The position numbers were made by a program, and so were the translations under genes. The notes below the pieces were generated by a model. The model was given only the letters and a program-made list of their open reading frames with translations, searched no databases and was not told where the DNA came from. Shown piece by piece: positions 47,950 to 55,855 of a stretch of 64,000 nucleotides of DNA. Within the stretch, counting starts at the first letter, position 1. Each line of letters begins with the position of its first letter. The stretch comes from Phenylobacterium sp. CCH9-H3 (GTDB taxonomy: Bacteria; Pseudomonadota; Alphaproteobacteria; Caulobacterales; Caulobacteraceae): NCBI RefSeq assembly GCF_001557235.1, contig NZ_LSJI01000180.1, positions 62,001-126,000 on the forward strand, in the 5' to 3' direction.

Positions 47950-48384
47950 TTGGCCTACCCCAAGCCCGAGCCTGGCCTCGTCATCCGCTATTCGTTCCTC
48001 TGGCGCGAGCAGGCGGACCGCGGCCAGGACGAAGGTGAAAAGGACCGGCCCTGCGCCATCATCATGACCACCGAGGCGGATCAGGGCGACACCGTCGTCA
48101 TCGTCCTGCCCGTCACGCACACACCGCCAGCGATTCCAGATCTCGCCGTCGAGATTCCAGCGACCACGAAAGCTCGTCTCGGACTGGACGATCAGCCGTC
48201 CTGGATCATCGTCAACGAAGCGAACCGCTTCATCTGGCCGGGGCCGGACCTTCGTCCGCGCGTGCCCGGCGACACCGCGTCCGTCGCCTATGGGCTCCTG
48301 CCGGCAGGCCTGTACACGCAGGTCCGCGACAAGCTCGCCAAGGCCATCGAACTGCGGCTCGCTCGGCCGGTGAAGCGCACCTAG
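47950..48384 (+). CDS. PemK/MazF-like toxin (putative)
   Basis: A 144-residue protein with TTG start, coupled to the antitoxin. The pattern PGLVIRYSFLWREQADRGQDEGEKDRPCAIIMTTEADQGDTVVIVLPVTHTPPAIPDLAVEIP, then a strand LDDQPSWIIVNEANRFIWPGPDLRP and helix YTQVRDKLAKAIELRLAR, fits the PemK/MazF-fold growth-inhibitor family, and the KDRPCAII segment corresponds to the R-P-x-vV motif of these RNases. It is longer than MazF (about 110) and its catalytic residues cannot be assigned with certainty. Confidence 0.75.
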   Translation: MAYPKPEPGLVIRYSFLWREQADRGQDEGEKDRPCAIIMTTEADQGDTVVIVLPVTHTPPAIPDLAVEIPATTKARLGLDDQPSWIIVNEANRFIWPGPDLRPRVPGDTASVAYGLLPAGLYTQVRDKLAKAIELRLARPVKRT

Positions 48385-48749
48385 GACTTGCCCTGAGCTG
48401 GCGTGCGGTGGTCTCCGGCTGGCCTCTCACCACTCACCAAAGGCGAGACACCGAACCCGCACTCCGATTCGCCTGCGGGTTGAGAAGCCAGGCATGTAAG
48501 GCGCAGGTATTCGCCTGGCAGGGGTAGGGGGGTGGACGATGTGGCGCGGATATGATCAGGCTTAACCATAGAGATGATGAAATTTGGAGCGATCGGCTGC
48601 TGAAGCCTCGACCCAAACGATCGTCGCCGCGCCTGGTGGGAAGGCGCAGACGGGAGGCTGACGCCTTTGGGCTGACGCCGAACGCCCTCCCTAGTTAGCA
48701 CCCGGGGAGGGCGTTTCCGTCTCCGGGCCCTAGGCCCTAGGATCGGGCC
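48385..48749. other. Gene-free stretch with strong hairpin before the VOC gene
   Basis: No credible gene. AACGCCCTCCC (48681-48691) pairs perfectly with GGGAGGGCGTT (48705-48715), an 11-bp stem with 13-base loop followed by TCC, resembling a terminator or leader hairpin. The part from 48545 to 48600 is locally AT-richer than its neighbours. Two CCCTAGG repeats lie at 48729-48742. A structured RNA is possible but none was recognised. Confidence 0.4.
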
Positions 48750-49118
48750 ATGCTGCGGCACGTGAAATTCGCCAACCTGCCGGTGAGGGACCAGGATCGG
48801 GCGCTGGCGTTCTGGCGCGACCAAGTGGGCTTGGCCGTCGTGACGGACGAGGCCTATGGCGAGGGGTTCCGCTGGATCGAGCTGTCGCTAGGCGAAGCCG
48901 AGACGCGGATCGTCTTCACGCGGCGGGCGGACGACCTGCCTTCGGACCAGCCGGACCTGATCCTGATCTGCGACGACGTAGACGACAGCTTCGCCGAGCT
49001 GGGCGCCAGGGGCGTGGTGTTCACGCAGGACCCTCAGGACGCGCCCTGGCGGCCGGGGGAGCGCTATGCGCTGTTCCGCGACAGCGAGGGCAACCTGGTG
49101 ATGCTGGGGAACGGCTGA
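48750..49118 (+). CDS. VOC-family (glyoxalase/dioxygenase fold) protein
   Basis: A 122-residue protein with the two beta-alpha-beta-beta-beta units of the vicinal oxygen chelate fold: KFANLPVRDQDRALAFWRDQVGLAVVTDEAYGEGFRWIELSLG and LILICDDVDDSFAELGARGVVFTQDPQDAPWRPGERYALFRDSEGNLVMLGN. The last segment carries the usual R-D-x-x-G-N ending, and His5 with Glu and the C-terminal D-x-x-G region could form a metal site. Substrate unknown; homologues include glyoxalase and bleomycin-resistance-like proteins. Plain gene with its own start ATG at 48750. Confidence 0.85.
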   Translation: MLRHVKFANLPVRDQDRALAFWRDQVGLAVVTDEAYGEGFRWIELSLGEAETRIVFTRRADDLPSDQPDLILICDDVDDSFAELGARGVVFTQDPQDAPWRPGERYALFRDSEGNLVMLGNG

Positions 49119-49225
49119 CGGTCAGGCCAACCTGGGGAGGCAACGATCCGCATGTTGGCGGGGGACAGGTGTGTCGCCGCGGAAGCGGACCTGAGGAATG
49201 GCTGCGGGTGGATGGGAGGCGGTCC

Positions 49226-49256
49226 TTTACCTCCCCTGCGAAGCGGGGGAGGTAAA
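49226..49256. repeat. Perfect 11-bp hairpin repeat
   Basis: TTTACCTCCCC (49226-49236) and GGGGAGGTAAA (49246-49256) flank TGCGAAGCG. Likely a dispersed intergenic repeat of the kind common in these genomes, possibly also ending the VOC transcript. Confidence 0.6.
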
Positions 49257-49370
49257 AGTCAGCATAGGGGCGAACGCCGTCTCTGTCGGCGAGCCCGATA
49301 GCGGACGCCCCTCGATGGCCGACAAGCGGGTCTCTCCCGGGGTCGCAGATGGATGGGTCGCTGACTTCAA

Positions 49371-49584
49371 CTCCTCTCCCCCCGAGCGGAGCGAAGAGTG
49401 GGGAGAGGGTAGGGAGAGGGGCGGCGCAGGCTTGGCCGCTGCCGCTCCAGGTTAAGCCGGGACCCATGGAAGGAGGCTCGCCGCATGCGTGGATGGGCCA
49501 TGGCTGGGCCGCCGTGGAAGCTGTGCGCCCTGCGTCGCCCCTCTCCCTACCCTCTCCCCTCTCGCTTCGCGTGGGGGAGAGGAG
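49371..49584. repeat. Inverted repeat pair (about 50 bp each) in a gene-free 600-bp stretch
   Basis: A GC-rich block at 49371-49423 (CTCCTCTCCCCCCGAGCGGA then a G-rich tail) recurs as its reverse complement at 49536-49584, differing mainly in the middle. About 112 bases lie between. The two can fold into one long stem upstream of the copper-monooxygenase lipoprotein gene. Their look is that of dispersed repeats rather than an insertion sequence; no transposase gene is present. A short reading frame crosses it but looks spurious. Confidence 0.6.
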
Positions 49585-49732
49585 GCGGAACGTCTGTAGT
49601 CTCGATGCTGGCGCGGGAGCCGCGTCCATCCCGGGGTTTCGAAATATTGGCGTAATGTTGGGCCCGGAAGATGACGGGGCGTTCAACTTGCCGGCGGCCC
49701 CGGCCCATAAAATACGTTTGGGGGAACATCCG

Positions 49733-51739
49733 ATGAGCACCGCCCGCTACGGCGTCCTGGCCCTCCTGGCTTCCACGGCCCTGCTTTCGAGCTGCGCCAC
49801 CGACACGACGGCCCCCAGCGCGATGGCCCAGGGCTCGGCCGTCAACGCCTCGGCGACCACGCCGGCGAACGTGGACAACTTCATGCTGGTGGACGCGGGC
49901 CTGGAGGCGCACGAGCTGTACCGGCTGTCGGACGCGCCGGCGGTGGTGATCGTGACACAGGCCAACGGCGATCCGGCGATCCGCGCCGCGGCGCCGGCGC
50001 TGAAGACGCTGGCGGCGTCGTATGGCGCCAAGGGCGTGGAGTTCCTGCTGCTGAACTCGAACCTCAAGGACCGCCGGGAGGCGATCCTGGCCGAGGCCGA
50101 CAAGGTGGGCTTCGGCGTTCCGATCCTTTTGGACGTGAACCAGCTGGTGGGCGAGAGCCTAGGGGTCGCCCGCTCGGCCGAGGCGTTCGTCATCAATCCG
50201 AAGACCTGGCAGGTCGTCTATCGCGGCCCGGTGGCCGGCGTGGGCCCGGCGCTGGACGCTCTGGCGGCCGGCCAGCCGATCCCGGCGTCGAACGCGGCGC
50301 TGACCGGCATGCCGATCGCCTTCCCCGAGCGCGGGGCGGGGGCGAAGCTGACCTATGTGAAGGACGTGGCGCCGATCCTGGAGGCCAAGTGCGTGGCCTG
50401 TCACCAGGAAGGCGGCATCGGCCCGTTCGCCATGACCAACTACGAGATGGTCAAGGGCTTCTCGCCCATGATCCGCGAGGTGATCCGCACCGACCGGATG
50501 CCGCCGTACAACGCCGACCCGCACGTGGGGAAATTCTCGGACGACAAGAACCTGTCGCCGGCCGAGATCAAGACGCTGGTCCACTGGATCGAGGCCGGCG
50601 CGCCGCGGGGCGAGGGGACCGACCCGCTGGGCGCCGTGAAGCACGTGGCCGCCGAGTGGCCGCTGGGCAAGCCGGACATGGTGATCGACATCCCGGCGTT
50701 CAAAGTGCCGGCCTCGGGCGTCGTGGACTATCAGCGGCCGGCCATCGCCAACACCCTGACCGAGGGCAAGTGGATCCGGGCCACGACCGTGAAGCCGGGC
50801 GACCGCCAGTCGGTGCACCACGTGCTCACCGGCTGGATGAGCGAGATGCCTGCCAACGGCCAGTCGTCCGAGACCCGCTGGAAGGGCTCGGTGGGCGGCT
50901 ATGCCGTGGGCGCGGAGTCGAACATCTATGCGTCGAACGTGGGCAGCTACCTGCCGGCGGGCGGGGCGATCGGCTTCCAGATGCACTACACGCCCTATGG
51001 CAAGGAGGCGGTCGATAACTCCAAGATCGGGGTCTATTTCTACGACAAGCCGCCGGAGCTGATGATGCGCAGCGTGGTGGTGATCGACCCCACCATCACC
51101 ATCGCCGCCAACGCCGGCCGCCACAAGGAAGTGGCGTATGTGGAGTTCCCGAACGACGCGCTGCTGTATTCGGCGTTCCCGCACGCGCATTACCGGGCCT
51201 ATTCCAACGACCTGTGGCTGCAGACGCCGGACGGCAAGAAGACGCTGCTGCTGAGCCTGCCGCGGTACGACTTCAACTGGCAGCGGGCCTATACGTTCGA
51301 AAAGCCGATCAGGATCCCGGCCGGCTCGCGGATCATCGCCAACTACGTCTACGACAACTCCAAGCGGAACCCGGCCAACCCCGACCCGACCATCAAGGTC
51401 ACCTGGGGCGAGCAGAGCCACGAGGAGATGCTGTTCACCCAGCTGTCGTTCCGCTGGCTGGACGAGACGGCGGCCAAGCAGGTGGACAGCGACGCCCGGT
51501 TCGCGCCCACGCGCCTGATGGGCATGATGGACGACAACCTGGACGGCAAGCTGCAGAAGGCCGAGGCCAAGGGCCAGCTGGGCACGATGATCGCCACCTA
51601 TTTCGACCGCATCGACACCAGCAAGGACGGAGCCCTGGACAAGGCCGAGCTGGCCGCGGCCCAGGCCCTGCTGCCCGGCCGCCGCCGCGGCTCCGCCGAG
51701 GCCAGCAACGCGCCGGCCCAGCCGACGGGCGGCCGCTAG
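49733..51739 (+). CDS. Lipoprotein fusing redoxin-like fold, cytochrome c motif, PHM-like copper monooxygenase and EF-hands
   Basis: A 668-residue protein with lipobox LLSSC (Cys near 22). Residues about 45-185 resemble a redoxin (PAVVIVTQANGDPAIRAAAPALKTLAASYG, VPILLDVNQLVGESLGVARSAEAFVI) with Asp80 where related proteins have the reactive Cys. CVACH at 220-224 is a c-type haem site, with a likely distal Met in RMPPYN. The rest resembles peptidylglycine alpha-hydroxylating monooxygenase, with candidate copper ligands His362, His363 (SVHHVLTG), His418 (QMHYTPYG), His484 and His486 (PHAHYR) and Met566 (HEEMLFTQL). Two EF-hands end it (DDNLDGKLQKAE, DTSKDGALDKAE). ATG 49733 follows GGGGGAAC. 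Substrate unknown. Convergent with a TonB receptor (shared CTAG). Confidence 0.85.
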   Translation: MSTARYGVLALLASTALLSSCATDTTAPSAMAQGSAVNASATTPANVDNFMLVDAGLEAHELYRLSDAPAVVIVTQANGDPAIRAAAPALKTLAASYGAKGVEFLLLNSNLKDRREAILAEADKVGFGVPILLDVNQLVGESLGVARSAEAFVINPKTWQVVYRGPVAGVGPALDALAAGQPIPASNAALTGMPIAFPERGAGAKLTYVKDVAPILEAKCVACHQEGGIGPFAMTNYEMVKGFSPMIREVIRTDRMPPYNADPHVGKFSDDKNLSPAEIKTLVHWIEAGAPRGEGTDPLGAVKHVAAEWPLGKPDMVIDIPAFKVPASGVVDYQRPAIANTLTEGKWIRATTVKPGDRQSVHHVLTGWMSEMPANGQSSETRWKGSVGGYAVGAESNIYASNVGSYLPAGGAIGFQMHYTPYGKEAVDNSKIGVYFYDKPPELMMRSVVVIDPTITIAANAGRHKEVAYVEFPNDALLYSAFPHAHYRAYSNDLWLQTPDGKKTLLLSLPRYDFNWQRAYTFEKPIRIPAGSRIIANYVYDNSKRNPANPDPTIKVTWGEQSHEEMLFTQLSFRWLDETAAKQVDSDARFAPTRLMGMMDDNLDGKLQKAEAKGQLGTMIATYFDRIDTSKDGALDKAELAAAQALLPGRRRGSAEASNAPAQPTGGR

Positions 51740-53643
51740 CCGTTCGGGCCGAAGGTGAGGGTCAGCATGGCCCTGACCGTTCGCGGGGCGATGGGCCAGA
51801 GCAGGCTGGAGGGCGAGGCCCAGTAGCCGCCCTCGGCCGTGATGTTGGAGGCCAGGATCCGGAACTGGGCCGGGCGGCCGGCAAGCTCGAACCGGCGTCG
51901 GGCGCCGATGTTGAGGAGCGGCGCGGCGGGGGTCTTGAAGGTGTTGCCGCTGTCGGCCCACCGCTCGCCCCAGTAGGTGAACTGCGCATCCACTGCCCAG
52001 CCGGCGGCGAGGTCGCGCTCGACGCTGGCGTTGACCACGGTGGTCGAGATGCCGGCCGCGCGCGATCCGACCACGCCCGCGTCCACGAGCGGGCCGGTGA
52101 CCTCCGGCTCGAACACCACCGCGCCCAGGACGACGCTGGTCTTCTCATCCAGCCGGCCCGCCAGCGACCCTTCGATCCCGCGATGCCGCACCCGTCCGAC
52201 CAGGTCGAAGGCGCCGTCCGCGCGGAAGCCGGTGGTAGGCTTGGAGACGTCGAAGACCGCGCCGATGAGCGTCAGGTCCGGGGTCAGGGCGTGGCGCACG
52301 CCCAGCTCGAACTGCTCGGCCTCGACCGGCGGCAGGACCTCGTTGCGGTTGGTGGCCGACTGGGGCGCGACGCCCGACTCCTCCAGGCCGGTCACCCAGC
52401 TTCCGAACACCGAGGTGCGCGGCGTCAGGCTGACGATGGCCGAGGCGTTGTAGAGGGTGGTCTCGCTGACGCCCCGGGTCCGGGCGCCGCCGACGGTGTC
52501 GACGGTCTTGTCGTAGCGGGTGCGGTGGGCGCCGAGGCGCAGCTGCAGGCGCTCGCCCCAGACGAGGCCATAGCCCACCGAGCCGGTGACCTGCTCGACC
52601 ACGTCCAGGCCCCGGGCGCCGGACCAGCGGGGCTCGGGGCTGGGCGGCGGCTTGCCGGCCAGGGTGAAGGCGCCGATGTCCACGGCGAGGCTGGAGGCCA
52701 GGTCCACCTCGCTGCGCCGGCCCCGGGCCGAGACGCTGAAGAGATGGCTGAGCTCGCCCGTGCGGACCACGCGGCTCACCCGCGCCTCGGCGCTGTCGGA
52801 CACATTGGTGCGGCCCGGGCTCACCAGCGTCTTGCCCCTGGCCGAGCCGTCGGCGCGGGTCTCGATCACCGTGAAGTCGGATCGGTCGTTGTCGAAGATG
52901 GAGCGGAAGGCCGACAGGTTCACCGACCAGTCGCCGAAGGCGCCGTCGTAGAGGACGCCCAGGTTGGTGTTGGCCGCCTCCACCCGCGCCCAGTCGGGGC
53001 CGTAGTTGTGCAGCGTGCGCGGATTGGGCGGCAGGGCGTCGTCGGCCGCCTTCATGGCGTAGTCGCCGTCGTAGTTCCGCGCGTAGTGGCTGGCGAAGGC
53101 GCGGAGCCTCTGGTTGGGCGAGACCCGCCAGGCGCCGACGACGCCCACGTCCGCCGCCTCGCCCTCCGTCCCGGGCGCCCACCGCACCAGGGGCCGGGCC
53201 ACGAAGCCGCCGGCCAGGCTGAAGCGGCCATCCTCGCTCTTCCACGAGCCATTGCCCTCGATCGTGCGCGTGCCGAAGTCGCGCAGGCCGGCGCCCAGGC
53301 TGAACTGGTTCACCGGTCCGGCCTCGCGCAGGCGGTAGCTCACCACGCCCGACGGCGCCGGATAGGCCAGGCGCGCGGCGTTGACGCCCACGCGGACCCC
53401 CACGCCCGCCAGCACCGGGTCGTTCAGGGGTGACGCCCGGCTGAAGTAGGCGTCCTCGATCCGGTAAGCGCCCGAGGCGCCGAGGTCGAAGCCGCGCACC
53501 TGGCCCTCGCTGTAGAGGCCGAGCTGCTCGACCCCCACGCGCTCGCCGAAGGCGTCGGCGGCGGACTTCACCGCGCTGTCCTGGGCCGCGGCGGGCGTGG
53601 CGGCGGCAAGAGCGAGGAGAAGCGGACACGTGGTGCGTGACAT
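51736..53643 (-). CDS. TonB-receptor-like outer membrane protein with short plug
   Basis: A 635-residue exported protein: signal peptide (MSRTTCPLLLALAAATPAAAQ), then about 100 residues that match only part of a plug (AFGERVGVEQLGLYSEGQVRGFDLGASGAYRIEDAYFSRASPL), then a full beta-barrel (PRTSVFGSWVTGLEESGVAPQSATNRNEVLPPVEAEQFELGVRHAL), with last strand RAMLTLTFGPNG. I see no clear TonB box; siderophore-receptor-type barrels of about 530 residues fit. ATG 53643. Convergent with the copper-monooxygenase gene, and divergent from the regulator at 53749, so the three form a likely locus. Confidence 0.85.
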   Translation of the reverse strand: MSRTTCPLLLALAAATPAAAQDSAVKSAADAFGERVGVEQLGLYSEGQVRGFDLGASGAYRIEDAYFSRASPLNDPVLAGVGVRVGVNAARLAYPAPSGVVSYRLREAGPVNQFSLGAGLRDFGTRTIEGNGSWKSEDGRFSLAGGFVARPLVRWAPGTEGEAADVGVVGAWRVSPNQRLRAFASHYARNYDGDYAMKAADDALPPNPRTLHNYGPDWARVEAANTNLGVLYDGAFGDWSVNLSAFRSIFDNDRSDFTVIETRADGSARGKTLVSPGRTNVSDSAEARVSRVVRTGELSHLFSVSARGRRSEVDLASSLAVDIGAFTLAGKPPPSPEPRWSGARGLDVVEQVTGSVGYGLVWGERLQLRLGAHRTRYDKTVDTVGGARTRGVSETTLYNASAIVSLTPRTSVFGSWVTGLEESGVAPQSATNRNEVLPPVEAEQFELGVRHALTPDLTLIGAVFDVSKPTTGFRADGAFDLVGRVRHRGIEGSLAGRLDEKTSVVLGAVVFEPEVTGPLVDAGVVGSRAAGISTTVVNASVERDLAAGWAVDAQFTYWGERWADSGNTFKTPAAPLLNIGARRRFELAGRPAQFRILASNITAEGGYWASPSSLLWPIAPRTVRAMLTLTFGPNG

Positions 53644-53748
53644 CGTTGTAATCCCGGCGGAACCTGACTGTTCAGACGGGACGATCTGTCCGATGTTGCG
53701 GCGGGGACGGCGTGGCTGCGGGCGTGATTTCTACGTGATGGTTTCGCG

Positions 53749-55851
53749 ATGAACGAACATGTCGCGCTATGGCCGAAGCTGGCGTTGGCCCGGGAGCTGC
53801 CGTTCAGCCTGGCCGGCACCCAAGTCCGCCCCTCGGCCCTGGAGGTCGAGTACGCGGGCCAGGTCGCGGCGCTGGAGCCGCGGGTCATGAAGGTGCTGGT
53901 GGCGCTGCACCGGGCCAAGGGCCATCCGGTCAGCCGCGACGAGCTGATCGACCTCTGCTGGGAAGGCCGCATCGTCACCGAGGGCGCGCTGAACCGCTGC
54001 GTGGCCCACCTGCGCAAGGCGCTGGGCGCCAACCCGCGCATCCGCCTGGACACCATTCCGACCGTCGGCTACCGCCTGCAGGCCGGGGCGGAGATCCAGC
54101 CGCTGCCCACGGCGGCGAACACGGACGCGCCGCCGGCGGCGGCGGTCGGAGCCTCGGCCCCGACGCGACGCCGCCGCTGGCCGCTGCTGGCCGGCGGGGC
54201 GACGGCGCTCGCGGCGATCGCGGGCGCGGCGGCGCTGATGTCGGCGCCGCGGCCGGTGACCTGGACCGCCGAGGCCTATCACCAGCTCACCGCCGAGCCG
54301 GGGATGGAGACGCACCCGGCGCTCTCGCCGAACGGCCAGCAGATCGTCTTCGCCCAACGGCCGGACTCGACGGTCTATCGCGATCTCTACATCCGCAGCA
54401 TCGACCAGGGCACGCCGGTGCGGATCACCAGCGACCCGAACGACGACCACAGCGCCGCCTGGTCGCCGAGCGGCGACCGCATCGCCTTCGTCCGGACCAT
54501 GCCGGGCGGCCACTGCTCGATCCTGGTCGTGCCGATGCCGGTGGGCGCCGAGCGGACGGCGGCCCGCTGCCAGTCGGCGGTCTACACCCGGGTGAGCTGG
54601 ATCAACGAGACCACGCTGGTGTTCGGCGACCGGGCGACGCCCGAAGTCCCCTGGCGGCTGCGGGCGGTCGACCTGACCAGCGGAGCGGTCGAGGACCTGA
54701 CGGCGCCGTCGCCGGAGACGCTGGGCGACAGCGATCCGATGGTGTCGCCCGACGGCCGGCTGGTGGTGTTCCGTCGCACGCTGCTGCACGGCGCCGACGA
54801 CCTGTTCCTGATGGACCTGAAGACCGGCCGCGAGCGGGCGCTGACCACCGACGGCTGGAAGGCCGCGGGCTACGTCTGGTCGAACGACAGCCGCCACATC
54901 TTCTATTCCTCGAACCGCGGCGGCGAGTTCGGTTTGTGGACCGTCGACACCGCGCGGCGCGATCCGCCCAAGCGCATCAGCCTCGGCGCGGGGCAGTTCA
55001 CGTTCAGCCGGATGTCCAGCGACCGCCACAACCGCCTGGCGGTCGAGGCCCCGCGGACCCGCACCAACATCGTCGCCATGGGCCCCGACGGCGCCATGAC
55101 GCCGATCACAAACGGCGGCAGCGCCGACTGGGAGCCGGAAGGCGCGGCGGACGGCACGGTGGCCTATGTCTCCAACCGCTCGGGCGGCTCGGAGCTGTGG
55201 ATCACCCGACCCGACGGCCGGCCCCTGCGGCTCACCAGCATCGGCGGTAGCTATGTACACTCGCCGGCCTGGTCGCCGGATGGCCAGAGCATCGCCTTCG
55301 TGGCCGTGAAGGGGCGCAAGGCCGAGATTTATACCGTGGGGCGTGACGGCTCGCGGCTGCGCGCGGTGACGGCCGACGGCCTGGACAAGGTCGATCCGGT
55401 GTTCACGCCCGCGGGGGACCGCCTGCGCTACCTGCAGCGCACGGCGGAGGGCTATCGCGTGATGGAGATCGCCCTGGCCGGCGCGGCCACGCCGCGGGAG
55501 GTGGCGGGCGGCCGGGGGTTGAGCGAGCTGCGCCGCGGGCCGGACGGGCGGTACTTCGGCCGGACGGTGAAGGACTCGCGGATCGTGGCCCTGGACCGCG
55601 GCCCGGCGCCCGAGGTGCGGATCGGGCCCTACGACACCTGGGCGGTCGGGCCGGGCGGGATCTATGTGTTCGTGGTGCGCGGCGCCTATCCGCCGGCGGT
55701 GTGGCTGCACGGCTGGTCCGGCCCGCCGCGCAAGCTGCGCGAAGTGGGCGGCGGCGGCGACATCGGCATCGCCGCCGACGGCCGCGCGCTGTTCTCGCAG
55801 TACTACGGCGAAGAGGTCGACCTGGGCCTGTTCGACCTGGCGGCGAAGTAG
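53749..55851 (+). CDS. CadC-like transmembrane regulator with TolB-type beta-propeller
   Basis: A 700-residue protein. The N-terminal winged helix of the OmpR/ToxR class (VEYAGQVAALEPRVMKVLVALHRAKGHPVSRDELIDLCWEGRIVTEGALNRCVAHLRKALG..RLDTIPTVGYRL) is followed by one membrane helix (RRRRWPLLAGGATALAAIAGAAALMSAP) and a periplasmic PD40/TolB-like beta-propeller with repeated blades such as HPALSPNGQQIVFAQ, AAWSPSGDRIAFV and PAWSPDGQSIAFVAV. Such proteins sense in the periplasm and act on DNA from the membrane. It starts 105 bases from the divergent receptor gene and is the probable regulator of the receptor/copper-monooxygenase locus. Confidence 0.88.
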   Translation: MNEHVALWPKLALARELPFSLAGTQVRPSALEVEYAGQVAALEPRVMKVLVALHRAKGHPVSRDELIDLCWEGRIVTEGALNRCVAHLRKALGANPRIRLDTIPTVGYRLQAGAEIQPLPTAANTDAPPAAAVGASAPTRRRRWPLLAGGATALAAIAGAAALMSAPRPVTWTAEAYHQLTAEPGMETHPALSPNGQQIVFAQRPDSTVYRDLYIRSIDQGTPVRITSDPNDDHSAAWSPSGDRIAFVRTMPGGHCSILVVPMPVGAERTAARCQSAVYTRVSWINETTLVFGDRATPEVPWRLRAVDLTSGAVEDLTAPSPETLGDSDPMVSPDGRLVVFRRTLLHGADDLFLMDLKTGRERALTTDGWKAAGYVWSNDSRHIFYSSNRGGEFGLWTVDTARRDPPKRISLGAGQFTFSRMSSDRHNRLAVEAPRTRTNIVAMGPDGAMTPITNGGSADWEPEGAADGTVAYVSNRSGGSELWITRPDGRPLRLTSIGGSYVHSPAWSPDGQSIAFVAVKGRKAEIYTVGRDGSRLRAVTADGLDKVDPVFTPAGDRLRYLQRTAEGYRVMEIALAGAATPREVAGGRGLSELRRGPDGRYFGRTVKDSRIVALDRGPAPEVRIGPYDTWAVGPGGIYVFVVRGAYPPAVWLHGWSGPPRKLREVGGGGDIGIAADGRALFSQYYGEEVDLGLFDLAAK

Positions 55852-55855
55852 GGGG

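Noticed and set aside
48600..48720. Cobalamin riboswitch
   Set aside because: A GGGAAGGCG-like piece is present but the B12 box and the rest of the core are missing.
49198..49455. 85-residue frame in the repeat region
   Set aside because: It runs through the hairpin and inverted repeats, has no ribosome-binding site and no family pattern.
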